DNA of 64,000 bases, taken from contig NZ_JAESWA010000004.1 in NCBI RefSeq assembly GCF_016765615.1, forward strand, positions 56,043 through 120,042. Direction: 5' to 3'. The notes beneath the pieces were generated by a model. The model made no database searches. It was not told the DNA's origin and saw nothing but the letters and a program-made list of their open reading frames with translations. This DNA comes from Clostridium paridis. Its GTDB lineage: Bacteria > Bacillota > Clostridia > Clostridiales > Clostridiaceae. The position numbers were made by a program, and so were the translations under genes. Positions within the stretch are counted from its first letter, which is position 1, and every line of letters begins with the position of its first letter. This document shows, piece by piece, positions 27,478-35,951 of the stretch.

Positions 27478-29346
27478 TTAATTAATTTCTCTTTCGCATA
27501 CATCCTCATCTGATAAATGATATGGGAATGTAGAAACTGCAATATTTTTATTTCTTAATAATGTTTCTCTAATAAAGAAGCTTGTATGATTATGTAAAAC
27601 TTCTCCAAAACGCTCATGCGTAACAAACTCCGGAACAATTACTGTTATTCTTTCATTCTCAGCAGCCGCATCTACAATCTGTTCTATATTTTTTAATAGA
27701 GGTGTAACTACTGCCCTAAAAGGAGAATATTTCGATACAAGTAAAATATCCGTATCTAATTCACTCCATCTTTGTTTTAGTCTTTCCATAGCTTCTTTAT
27801 CTGTGGAAATATTTATTGCAATAACATTATCACTTATACTCTGTGCATACTGTAATGCTCCTATCGTTGCTTTATTTAAGCTTGCAATTGGAACTATTAT
27901 AATATGTGTATATTTCACCTTTAAATCAACTTTTTTCAAATTTAATTGACTTATGCTTAAACGACATGCAACTCTGTCATAGTGTGCTTTAATTTTTAAT
28001 TGAACTAATATTATAATTGGAATTAAGATAGCGACTATGAAAGCACCTTCACTGAATTTTTCAACTAATATTATAATTGTTGTAAGCAAAGTAACTAATG
28101 CCCCTAACCCATTTATGCAAGCACGTTTTTTCCATCCCTCACTTTTTTCTTTTCTCCAATGATTTACCATACCAAATTGACCTAAAGTAAATGAGATAAA
28201 TACGCCTATAGCATATAAAGGTATTAGTCTATGAGTATCTGCTTTAAATATAATAACTAATAGGCATGCGATAAACGATAACGCACCAATTCCAAAAGAA
28301 AAGCTAAGCCTTTTTCCTCTTATTGTAAATTGTCTTGGTGCAAAGCCATCCTTTCCAACTATGTACATTAGCATCGGAAATCCTGTGTAAGCAGTATTGC
28401 ATGCCATAAGTAGAATTACTGCTGTACTAAATTGTATTACATAATACATAAATCCATTATGAAATATAGCTGAAGCTATTTGTGATACTACTGTAGGACC
28501 ATTAGTAATTGGTACTGCAGTATAGAAAATTGTAAGTATTGAAGTTCCGCCAAATATAAAGAATATCAATCCTGCAAGTAAAATCATTACTGTTTTTGCA
28601 CTTTTTTGGCTTGGCTCCTTAAAGTTTGGAACAGAATTACTTACTGCCTCTACTCCTGTTAATGCCGAACATCCTGAAGAAAATGCTCTCAAGATAAGAA
28701 ACAACGATAAATTTTCTGTTGCCGTACTTGGAATTGTGTACATTGGTTCTGGATGAATATTTAGTACAAAATATTTAAACAATCCATAAACGATCATAAA
28801 AACCATACTGAAAATGAAAATGTAAGTTGGTATTGCGAATATTTTTGATGATTCACTGATACCTCTTAAATTTAATATAGTTAAAACTATAATAATGCTT
28901 ACAACAAATAATACCTTATATTCTGATAACCCACTAAATGCAGAAATTATAGCATCTGCACCTGCACTTGCACTAACTGCAACTGTGAGTATATAACTTA
29001 TTATTAGACCTGCTCCAGCAGATAACCCAGCTTTAGTACCTATGTTCTCTGTTGCAACCTTGTATGCTCCTCCCCCTTGAGGATAAGCCCTAATAATTTG
29101 AATATATGAAATTGTTAATATAATTAACAATCCTATAATCATAAAGGATGTCCAAGTCAACCACTGATAAGCTGTAGCTCCTAAAACAATTAATACAAAA
29201 AGAATTTCTTGAGCTGCATATGCTACTGAAGAAATCGCATCACTTGCCATAATCGCTAATCCAAAAGGAATGTTATACTTTTCACTACTTCCCTGTTCAT
29301 TAGCTAAAGGTTCTCCTATCAGTAGATTCATAAATTTTTCAAGCAT
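27478..29346 (-). CDS. KimA/YdaO-type APC permease, paralogue 2
   Basis: A 622-residue paralogue of the genes at 19.4 and 29.6 kb, alignable along its whole length (FGLAIMASDAISSVAYAAQE at the start, HNHTSFFIRETLLRNKN near the end). It is the most divergent of the three: AYPHGGGAY becomes AYPQGGGAY, AEEI becomes AQEI, and ITSAFSEL becomes IISAFSGL. It may therefore differ in substrate or regulation. The TACTAACGGGGGT leader before the ATG is nearly the same as in paralogue 1. Confidence 0.85.
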   Translation of the reverse strand: MLEKFMNLLIGEPLANEQGSSEKYNIPFGLAIMASDAISSVAYAAQEILFVLIVLGATAYQWLTWTSFMIIGLLIILTISYIQIIRAYPQGGGAYKVATENIGTKAGLSAGAGLIISYILTVAVSASAGADAIISAFSGLSEYKVLFVVSIIIVLTILNLRGISESSKIFAIPTYIFIFSMVFMIVYGLFKYFVLNIHPEPMYTIPSTATENLSLFLILRAFSSGCSALTGVEAVSNSVPNFKEPSQKSAKTVMILLAGLIFFIFGGTSILTIFYTAVPITNGPTVVSQIASAIFHNGFMYYVIQFSTAVILLMACNTAYTGFPMLMYIVGKDGFAPRQFTIRGKRLSFSFGIGALSFIACLLVIIFKADTHRLIPLYAIGVFISFTLGQFGMVNHWRKEKSEGWKKRACINGLGALVTLLTTIIILVEKFSEGAFIVAILIPIIILVQLKIKAHYDRVACRLSISQLNLKKVDLKVKYTHIIIVPIASLNKATIGALQYAQSISDNVIAINISTDKEAMERLKQRWSELDTDILLVSKYSPFRAVVTPLLKNIEQIVDAAAENERITVIVPEFVTHERFGEVLHNHTSFFIRETLLRNKNIAVSTFPYHLSDEDVCEREIN

Positions 29347-29526
29347 ATTATTTTACCCCCGTTAGTATTGAATAATTTCTTTAAATTAAATGTTAACAAC
29401 ATAAGTTTTACAAATTGTTCATTTATATCTGACAGCAGACATAGTCATAATTCTATCACATTTTTTTAAAAAAATATCTAAAAATTATCTTAATTTATTA
29501 AAATTTGATGAATATTGTAAAAAATA

Positions 29527-29569
29527 AGGACTATAAGTGAATTTTTTGCATAAATCCGCTTATAGTCCT
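29527..29569 (-). terminator. Terminator of the third KimA-like gene
   Basis: AGGACTATAAG pairs with CTTATAGTCCT across a 21-nt loop; the minus-strand exit is TTATTTTT-like. Confidence 0.7.
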
Positions 29570-29576
29570 ATTATTT

Positions 29577-31454
29577 TTAATCATCTTCCAATTCACAAAC
29601 ATCTGCCTCAGATAAATGATATGGATATGTTGCAACCACTATATTATTCTTTCTAAGTAAGGTTTCTCTTAAAAAGAAACCTGTATGGTTATGTAAAAAA
29701 CTTCCCCACCACTCATGGGTTTCAAATTCAGGCAAAATAACTGTGATTTTTTCATCTTCACCTGCTGCATTTGATATTTTATCTATATAATCTAAGATAG
29801 GTGTAACCACAGCTCTAAATGCAGAATACTTTGCTACTAATAATATATCTGTATCAAGTAATTCCCACTTATGCTTTAATTTTTCTAAATCCTCTCTACT
29901 AGTCGATATATTTAGTGCAATTACATTCGAGCTAATACTTTGTGCATATTGAAGAGCCCCAATAGTAGCACTATTTAAACTTGCAAGTGGAACAACAACA
30001 ATATGATTATACTTAACCCTTAAATTAGTATTTTTTAAAGATGCCTTTGTTACTCTTAACCTACAGGCAACCCTACTATAATGTCTATGTATCATAACCA
30101 TAACATAAACTATCATGGGAACGAGTATAATGACTATCCAAGCTCCATGAATAAATTTTTCGTATGCAATAATGCCAGTAGTTACTAGTGTAACAAATGC
30201 ACCAAATCCATTTATAGATGCACGTATTCTCCATCTAGTTTCCTTACTTTTTCTCCAATAAATTACCATACCTGCTTGAGCTAAAGTAAATGACATAAAA
30301 ACACCAACTGAATATAAAGGGATTAAGAGATGAGTCTCTGCATTAAATGCTATAACTAAGAAACATGCTACAAAAGCTAGAGCAACTATTCCCACTGTAA
30401 AGCTTAGTCTTTTACCTCTTATAGTAAACTGTCTTGGTGCATATCCATCTTTACCAACAACATACATCAACATTGGAAAACCTGTAAAAGCAGTATTGCA
30501 TGCCATTAGCAAAATAATTGCTGTACTAAACTGAATAACATAGAACATAATTCCATTGTTAAAAACCCCATATGCAAGCTGAGCAATTACAGTTGGTCCT
30601 TCATGCAAAGGAAAAACCTGATAAAACCTTGCAAGAAAAGAACTTCCACCAAAAATAAATAATATTAACCCAGTTAATAATATCATTACAATTTTTGCAT
30701 TCTTTTGGGCTGGCTGTTTAAAATTAGGTACTGAGTTACTTACTGCTTCTAATCCAGTTAGCGCAGAACATCCTGATGCAAAAGCCTTTAAAATCAAAAA
30801 TACACTTACACTTCCTATGACATCCATTCTTTTAGGTATGTGAACCAATTGATTTGGCTCAATATGCAAAACTAAAAATTTAAATAATCCATATAAAATC
30901 ATAAAAATCATACTAACGATGAAGATGTAAGTAGGTACGCTGAAAATTTTTGAGGATTCACTTATACCCCTCAAATTTAAAATAGTTAAAATAATGATTA
31001 AGGTGATAACTATAAGAACTTTATATCTATTAAGTTCAGAAAAAGCTGAAGTTATTGCTGCCACACTTGCACTTGCACTTACTGCAACGGTAAGTACGTA
31101 ATCTATCAGAAGTGCTGCTCCAGCTACAAGTCCAGACTTAACTCCTAAGTTTTCCTTTGCAACAATATAAGCTCCACCACCGTGTGGGTAAGCTCTAATA
31201 ATCTGTATGTATGATATTGTAAGTATTAAAAGTAGCCCTATTATCATTAAAGATGTCCATGTAAGCCAATTAAATGCGGCAACTCCTAAGACCGGCACCA
31301 AAACAAACAAAATTTCTTCTGCTGCATATGCTACAGATGAAACTGCATCACTTGCCATAATCGCAAGTCCAAAAGGAACATTATATTTTTCATGCGCACC
31401 TTGTTCATTAGATAAAGGTTCACCTAGTAATATATCCATAAACTTATCTAACAT
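29577..31454 (-). CDS. KimA/YdaO-type APC permease, paralogue 3
   Basis: A 625-residue permease closest to paralogue 1. It has the same motifs FGLAIMASDAVSSVAYAAEE and IIRAYPHGGGAY, and the same C-terminal cytosolic domain ending HNHTGFFLRETLLRKNN. I start it at the ATG ending at 31454 because GGAGGT lies 6 nt upstream and the protein then begins MLDKFMD, matching the MLEKFM of its paralogues. Paralogues 2 and 3 are adjacent and in the same orientation, each with its own terminator, which suggests tandem duplication. Confidence 0.87.
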   Translation of the reverse strand: MLDKFMDILLGEPLSNEQGAHEKYNVPFGLAIMASDAVSSVAYAAEEILFVLVPVLGVAAFNWLTWTSLMIIGLLLILTISYIQIIRAYPHGGGAYIVAKENLGVKSGLVAGAALLIDYVLTVAVSASASVAAITSAFSELNRYKVLIVITLIIILTILNLRGISESSKIFSVPTYIFIVSMIFMILYGLFKFLVLHIEPNQLVHIPKRMDVIGSVSVFLILKAFASGCSALTGLEAVSNSVPNFKQPAQKNAKIVMILLTGLILFIFGGSSFLARFYQVFPLHEGPTVIAQLAYGVFNNGIMFYVIQFSTAIILLMACNTAFTGFPMLMYVVGKDGYAPRQFTIRGKRLSFTVGIVALAFVACFLVIAFNAETHLLIPLYSVGVFMSFTLAQAGMVIYWRKSKETRWRIRASINGFGAFVTLVTTGIIAYEKFIHGAWIVIILVPMIVYVMVMIHRHYSRVACRLRVTKASLKNTNLRVKYNHIVVVPLASLNSATIGALQYAQSISSNVIALNISTSREDLEKLKHKWELLDTDILLVAKYSAFRAVVTPILDYIDKISNAAGEDEKITVILPEFETHEWWGSFLHNHTGFFLRETLLRKNNIVVATYPYHLSEADVCELEDD

Positions 31455-31577
31455 ATGATTACCTCCAAATACTTTAATGATGCCACAATTCAAACTAACT
31501 TTTTAAATAATCATTTATGTTATTTTAACCTAAATTTAAAAAAACATAAGCAAATGGAAATTTTCAAAAGAAAAAAA

Positions 31578-31603
31578 TCTTTAGAATTAATTCTAAAGAT
31601 TTT
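31578..31603 (-). terminator. Terminator of the EIIB gene
   Basis: AATCTTTAGAATTAATTCTAAAGATT is a continuous 13+13 nt palindrome followed on the minus strand by TTTTTCTTTTG. Confidence 0.75.
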
Positions 31604-31615
31604 ATATTAAAAATT

Positions 31616-31927
31616 TTATTTTTTTTGTACCAAAGCCAATGCTTGATCTATTAATTTATCAGCTCTCATTCTTCCGTAATCAAACATGTCCATAATAGCT
31701 ACTGGAATTTCTTTATTAATACATACATTCTCTATTTGTTTAATCTTAAATCTAATCTGTGGACCAACTAAAACCACATCAATATTATCTAAATGCTTCT
31801 CAATTTGAAATTCTGAAAATGCATTAATCGAAATATCTAATTGCCTTTCTTTTGCGGCTTCTTTCATTCTAACTGCTAACATACTTGAAGACATTCCACC
31901 TGCGCAAACTAATAGTATATTCACCAT
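31616..31927 (-). CDS. PTS lactose/cellobiose-type EIIB subunit, orphan
   Basis: A 103-residue EIIB. The phosphorylated Cys lies in the loop LLVCAGGMSSSML at the N-terminus, the hallmark of the lactose/cellobiose family. I start it at the ATG ending at 31927 with GAGG upstream; upstream in-frame codons add a meaningless leader. No EIIA, EIIC or sugar hydrolase gene is adjacent, so it may serve a transporter encoded elsewhere or act in regulation. Confidence 0.85.
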   Translation of the reverse strand: MVNILLVCAGGMSSSMLAVRMKEAAKERQLDISINAFSEFQIEKHLDNIDVVLVGPQIRFKIKQIENVCINKEIPVAIMDMFDYGRMRADKLIDQALALVQKK

Positions 31928-32089
31928 AAACCTCTTCCTCTCAAAACAACATATATAAATTTTATAGTTACAAAGAATAAATGTCAATGTTTACATATTT
32001 TTCTTGTAACTACATTTTTTATTATTTTTATCCTTAAGTTCTACTGCTCTTTTTTCACAAATTTTCAGTTTAATCATCCCATAGCGCTA

Positions 32090-32308
32090 TTAACCAAGTA
32101 GCTCAAATCTATTTTCTTTAAGAATGCTGTAAATCTGTGTATTTAAAAGTTCTCCAATTTCATGCCCAACAATACTTAAATCATCATCTGATGCATTATC
32201 AGATATATTCAAAAAAGCTTGTCTTTTAAAAACATCATGTCCTTCTTTATCTATACCAGCCTTATATTTTATCACTAATGAAAGTGATGATAGAATTGCT
32301 TCAGTCAT
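32090..32308 (-). CDS. DUF1659 family small protein
   Basis: A 72-residue protein starting MTEAILSSLSLVIKYKAG. It shares with the DUF1659 protein at 32.7 kb the pattern G-x-D-x-x-G-x-x-V-F-[KR]-[KR] (here GIDKEGHDVFKR). The GTG three codons upstream overlaps GGAGGTG, so the ATG ending at 32308 is the better start. It is divergent from the YvrJ-DUF1659-DUF2922 genes. The family's function is unknown. Confidence 0.7.
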   Translation of the reverse strand: MTEAILSSLSLVIKYKAGIDKEGHDVFKRQAFLNISDNASDDDLSIVGHEIGELLNTQIYSILKENRFELLG

Positions 32309-32460
32309 AAATATCACCTCCTTTATTTATATCAATTACATCATGAATATATGCTTCAATTATACTTATCTACATTTAAAGCAATTCCATCTCAATGAAA
32401 ATTAAAAAAATCAAAACATTTTTTCATAACATATATATTTCATAAAGGAGGTGATTTTTT

Positions 32461-32631
32461 ATGGAAGTAAATGAACTAATTAATTTAATAGGTAATGTTG
32501 GTTTTCCAGTTGCTATTTCTGCTTATTTATTAATTAGACTTGAGAAAAACATAATTGGCTTGACCTTATCTATTAATAAACTCAATACAATAATTTCAAC
32601 TAAACTAGGTGTAGTTATTGAAAATGAGTAA
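32461..32631 (+). CDS. YvrJ family small protein
   Basis: A 56-residue protein read directly: it begins MEVNELINLIGNVGFPVAIS and has one hydrophobic segment (VGFPVAISAYLLIRL) followed by a polar, coiled-coil-like tail. This is the usual YvrJ pattern. AAAGGAGGTGAT precedes the ATG. YvrJ genes commonly sit beside DUF1659 and DUF2922 genes, as here; the joint function is not known. Confidence 0.8.
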   Translation: MEVNELINLIGNVGFPVAISAYLLIRLEKNIIGLTLSINKLNTIISTKLGVVIENE

Positions 32632-32726
32632 TAAGTATGCTTGTTTAAAAATTTTTTGACTTTTAGGTAAATTTCTCAATAAGGACATATATCCTTAATG
32701 TAGAGTTCAGAAAGGAGGTTATGTAA

Positions 32727-32951
32727 ATGGCTATAAACAAAGTTATAAATTCCACCACTCTTAGTCTAGAAGTTCAAAGTGGAACAGATGCAGCTGGTGC
32801 ACCTGTGTTTAGAAAAAAGAATTTCTCTGGAATTAAGTTAACTGCAGCACCAGAAAATGTTTTGGATGTTGCCCAAGCTATTAAAGGTATTTTAAACAAT
32901 CCTACCAGAGATTTATTTTTAAACGAAACTTCTAAGCTATCAAACAACTAA
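32727..32951 (+). CDS. DUF1659 family small protein
   Basis: A 74-residue protein with the DUF1659 signature GTDAAGAPVFRKKNF. It is a paralogue of the divergent gene at 32.1 kb. AAAGGAGG precedes the ATG. It lies 95 nt after yvrJ and 38 nt before the DUF2922 gene and is probably co-transcribed with the latter. Confidence 0.85.
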   Translation: MAINKVINSTTLSLEVQSGTDAAGAPVFRKKNFSGIKLTAAPENVLDVAQAIKGILNNPTRDLFLNETSKLSNN

Positions 32952-32989
32952 ATTCAACTTAAAATTTATTATGGAAAGTAGGTGAAATA

Positions 32990-33205
32990 ATGGAATATGT
33001 ACTTTCAATGACCTTCGTAACTTCAGGCGGAGATAAAGCTTCTTTTTCTATTACTGGAGTAAAAGAGTCAATAACTGAAGCAGAAGTCTCTGCATTAATG
33101 GATACAATAATTGCTAAAGATATATTTATTACTAAGAGCGGTTCTTATGTGTCTAAATACGGCGCACAATTAACTGAAAAACAAGTCACAAAATTTGATC
33201 TTTAG
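32990..33205 (+). CDS. DUF2922 family small protein
   Basis: A 71-residue protein: LSMTFVTSGGDKASFSITG, then VKESITEAEVSALMDTIIAK and a final GAQLTEKQVTKFDL, all typical of DUF2922. It ends the small-gene cluster at a strong terminator. Function unknown. Confidence 0.85.
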   Translation: MEYVLSMTFVTSGGDKASFSITGVKESITEAEVSALMDTIIAKDIFITKSGSYVSKYGAQLTEKQVTKFDL

Positions 33206-33248
33206 TATATTATTACTATCTACATTTGAATATGAATAGTTAAAAAAG

Positions 33249-33282
33249 TGAAAGAGTTCAACTTTTCAGTTGAACTCTTTCA
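33249..33282. terminator. Bidirectional terminator
   Basis: TGAAAGAGTTCAA pairs perfectly with TTGAACTCTTTCA across an 8-nt loop between the converging DUF2922 and NYN genes. Confidence 0.85.
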
Positions 33283-33313
33283 TTTCATTATATTAATTAC
33301 AGAAAACACATAA

Positions 33314-34072
33314 TTATTCTTTATTTCTAACATACTTTAAAGTTATACTAGGATTACTGGTTTTAATTGATCTTATTTCAAACTTATTTAATGATGCTAC
33401 AAATGGAGTAAGCTTTGTATATCCATAGTTTCTACTATCAAAATCTGGATACCTCTTATTAAGGGTACTACCAAGTTCACCTAAAAATGCCCAACCATCT
33501 TCATCAGAAATTTCAGTAATTATAGTTTTAATAGCTTCTATTAGTTTTTCTCTACTTATGGTACCAACCTTATTCTCTTGATTCTTATGAACAGTCTTAA
33601 CACTTTCTGTTTCTTCAATATTAGATGCCATAGATGCAAGCACCTCAAGATATTTAAACTTTTCACAGGCAGCAATAAATGGAGTTGGGGTTTTCTTCTC
33701 CCCCATACCAATTACATACATTCCAGCTTCTCTTAATCTTGATGCTAATCTTGTAAAATCACTATCACTAGAAACTATGCAAAACCCATCAACATTTTTT
33801 GAATATAATATATCCATTGCATCAATTATTAATGCCGCATCAGTTGAATTTTTTCCCGTTGTATAATTATATTGTTGAATTGGAGTTATTGAATAGTTCA
33901 ATAACACATTCTTCCAAGGTGCAAGCTGTGGCTTAGTCCAGTCACCATATATTCTTTTATAAGTAGGTACTCCATGATTTGAAATTTCATCTATTATATA
34001 CTTTATATATTTTTCTGACACATTATCTGCATCTATCAAAACAGCTATTCTCTTATCCTTATCTTTATCCAT
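33314..34072 (-). CDS. NYN-domain (LabA-like) putative RNase with OST-HTH/LOTUS domain
   Basis: A 252-residue protein. The NYN (PIN-like) nuclease domain has the acidic residues VLIDADN near residue 15, the middle Asp in KNSTDAALIIDAMD and the pair in VSSDSDFTRLASRL. The last ~80 residues (LIEAIKTIITEISDEDGWAFLGELGSTL to YVRNKE) form an OST-HTH/LOTUS-type winged helix, which binds RNA in relatives. The expected activity is RNA cleavage or RNA binding; the target is unknown. AAGGAGAT precedes the ATG. A palindrome at 34091-34113 lies just upstream. Confidence 0.85.
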   Translation of the reverse strand: MDKDKDKRIAVLIDADNVSEKYIKYIIDEISNHGVPTYKRIYGDWTKPQLAPWKNVLLNYSITPIQQYNYTTGKNSTDAALIIDAMDILYSKNVDGFCIVSSDSDFTRLASRLREAGMYVIGMGEKKTPTPFIAACEKFKYLEVLASMASNIEETESVKTVHKNQENKVGTISREKLIEAIKTIITEISDEDGWAFLGELGSTLNKRYPDFDSRNYGYTKLTPFVASLNKFEIRSIKTSNPSITLKYVRNKE

Positions 34073-34090
34073 TATTTATCTCCTTCTTTC

Positions 34091-34113
34091 TTAAGCGATA
34101 ACTTATCACTTAA
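34091..34113. promoter_or_regulatory. Near-perfect 23-bp palindrome upstream of the NYN gene
   Basis: TTAAGCGATAA-C-TTATCACTTAA has 10 of 11 complementary positions. It lies about 20 nt before the NYN start codon, immediately upstream of the ribosome site. It has no T-tract, so an operator is more likely than a terminator. Confidence 0.45.
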
Positions 34114-34290
34114 CTTATACCTATCTTTATCTATTCTACAAACTGACTAATATTTCCTTCATTCTATCATTCCTTTTTGAATGTAATCCTTATTATAAAT
34201 GATATTATACTATAATATCATGACTTAACTTCTACTTAATTATATCTTAACATTAAGATGTTATTATTAAAATAAAAGGAGGTGCAACGA

Positions 34291-34869
34291 ATGGTTAATT
34301 TAAATATTTGCATTGATATCGATGGTACAATAACAGATGCTTATTATTGGCTTGATTTTTGTAATGAATACTTTAATACTAATATAACGAAAGAACAAGT
34401 AACTGAATACTCTATTCATAACGTGCTAGGCATTGAGGAAGAATCATACAACGAATTTTATAATAAAAATAAGTTTATACTACATGAGGATCAGCCCTTA
34501 AGAGAAAATGTTCAAGAAATATTAGCTAAACTATCTGAAGATAATAGTATATATTTTGTTACTGCAAGAGATAAAAGTCTTAGTATGCTTACACACAGAT
34601 ACTTAAGAAAGAATAATATTCCCTATAATGATCTATTTGTTTTAGGTAGCCACTATAAGGTAGATAAAGCAAAAGATTTAAATTGTGATATATTTATAGA
34701 GGATAATTATGAAAATGCTATTCAGCTATCAACTGCTGGCTTCAAAGTTCTGCTGCTTGATACAAACTACAATAGACATACTTTAAATGAAAATATCACA
34801 AGAGTTCATAACTGGAATGAAATATATGAAATAATAGAAAAACTGTTATTACAAAGTAAAGCAATGTAA
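34291..34869 (+). CDS. HAD-superfamily 5'-nucleotidase-like phosphatase
   Basis: A 192-residue HAD protein. Motif I is CIDIDGTITDAYYWL, motif II is the Thr of FVTARDKS, and motif IV is FIEDNYENA. The pattern resembles the 5'(3')-deoxyribonucleotidase-like/YqfW group. I start at the ATG at 34291 with GGAGG 8 nt upstream; a GTG at 34282 overlaps the ribosome site. It is divergent from the NYN gene, and the coding end overlaps its own terminator hairpin. Confidence 0.8.
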   Translation: MVNLNICIDIDGTITDAYYWLDFCNEYFNTNITKEQVTEYSIHNVLGIEEESYNEFYNKNKFILHEDQPLRENVQEILAKLSEDNSIYFVTARDKSLSMLTHRYLRKNNIPYNDLFVLGSHYKVDKAKDLNCDIFIEDNYENAIQLSTAGFKVLLLDTNYNRHTLNENITRVHNWNEIYEIIEKLLLQSKAM

Positions 34870-34879
34870 TAACAGTTTT
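34839..34879 (+). terminator. Terminator overlapping the 3' end of the HAD gene
   Basis: AAAACTGTTATTACA pairs perfectly with TGTAATAACAGTTTT. The left arm lies inside the last codons of the HAD gene, the right arm spans the stop codon, and TTTTTTG follows. Confidence 0.8.
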
Positions 34880-34899
34880 TTGTATAAATGTGTAGTCCT

Positions 34900-35799
34900 T
34901 TATTTCTTTATAATCGGTATCCAAACTTCTGAGAAAAACCTATCATCGTCTGCTGTGTAGTATAATTCCATTTCTGGCCCTTCAGCATGCTCGTAACCTG
35001 AGCTAGGGAACCATTCTTGGAATATACGTCTCCATAATTCTTGAATCTTTTCTGTAACTTCTGATTCATAGTGCTCTTCTGTTCTAAATACTACCCATGT
35101 AAATGGATCAACTGAAACTGAGGTATATTCATCTGGAACTTTAAGTTCATCTTCGAAATCAACAACACCTATCATATATGGCATAGTATCTTTTCCCGTA
35201 TCTCTATATCCCATAATTCCATTCGCATCACAAAGTTTAAATTCACTTTCAGTCTCAACTTTTTGTTGTACCTCGCTTAATTTGTCTAGAATACCAGCCT
35301 CATAACATTCTTCCCAAAACTTCGGTATCCTAATTAAGTTATTACCATTTGTTAAGTCAATAATCTCTTCTACACCAAAAAACTTAAATGAGCCCTTTTC
35401 TACAATCCTATAATTCATCTCTGCACCTCCTTTTATTGAAATATGAAAGGATAATGGCGGATAAGCTTTTAAAAGTGTTCCCATCTCTCTGGCTATAGTT
35501 GGTGAAACCCCATGCATTTTATTAAATGCTCTAGTAAACGCCTCAGGAGATTCATAGCCATACTTCAGTGCAAGGTCTATTACCTTAATACTGCTATTTT
35601 GCAGTTCTAAGGCTGCTAAAGTAAGCCTTCTTCTCCTAATGTACTCTGCCAAAGGTACATCTGTTATAAAAGAAAACATTCTTTGAAAATGATAGTTTGA
35701 ACAGCATGCAACCTTTGATATATTGTTATAATCAATTTCATTTGTTAAATTCTGTTCAATATACTTAATTGCGCCATTCATTCTCTTAAGCCAATCCAT
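34900..35799 (-). CDS. AraC-family regulator with GyrI-like effector domain
   Basis: A 299-residue regulator. The N-terminal AraC DNA-binding domain has two helix-turn-helix units (YNNISKVACCSNYHFQRMF and ALKYGYESPEAFTRAFNKMHG). The C-terminal half from about residue 125 resembles GyrI-like/SOUL-type small-molecule binding domains (YRIVEKGSFKFFGVEEI to YYTADDDRFFSEVWIPI). Such proteins sense drugs or toxic amphiphiles. The ATG ending at 35799 follows AAAGGGAG at a proper distance. The target gene is not evident. Confidence 0.87.
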   Translation of the reverse strand: MDWLKRMNGAIKYIEQNLTNEIDYNNISKVACCSNYHFQRMFSFITDVPLAEYIRRRRLTLAALELQNSSIKVIDLALKYGYESPEAFTRAFNKMHGVSPTIAREMGTLLKAYPPLSFHISIKGGAEMNYRIVEKGSFKFFGVEEIIDLTNGNNLIRIPKFWEECYEAGILDKLSEVQQKVETESEFKLCDANGIMGYRDTGKDTMPYMIGVVDFEDELKVPDEYTSVSVDPFTWVVFRTEEHYESEVTEKIQELWRRIFQEWFPSSGYEHAEGPEMELYYTADDDRFFSEVWIPIIKK

Positions 35800-35951
35800 C
35801 CACTCACTCCCTTTCATTTACAATTATAGTAGCATATGATATTTATCACCTTGCATATTATGCACCAATTTGCAAGGACACTATACTTTGTTAGAATCTT
35901 TATTATTGAATAAGGTCTTAGTTTTTGATATTATTCCATGTAAAAATATAC

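Noticed and set aside
27431..29569. The similar GGACTATA hairpins at 27431 and 29527 as a mobile or CRISPR-like repeat
   Set aside because: Each is a simple terminator at the end of a gene; only the outer few bases are alike and there is no array.
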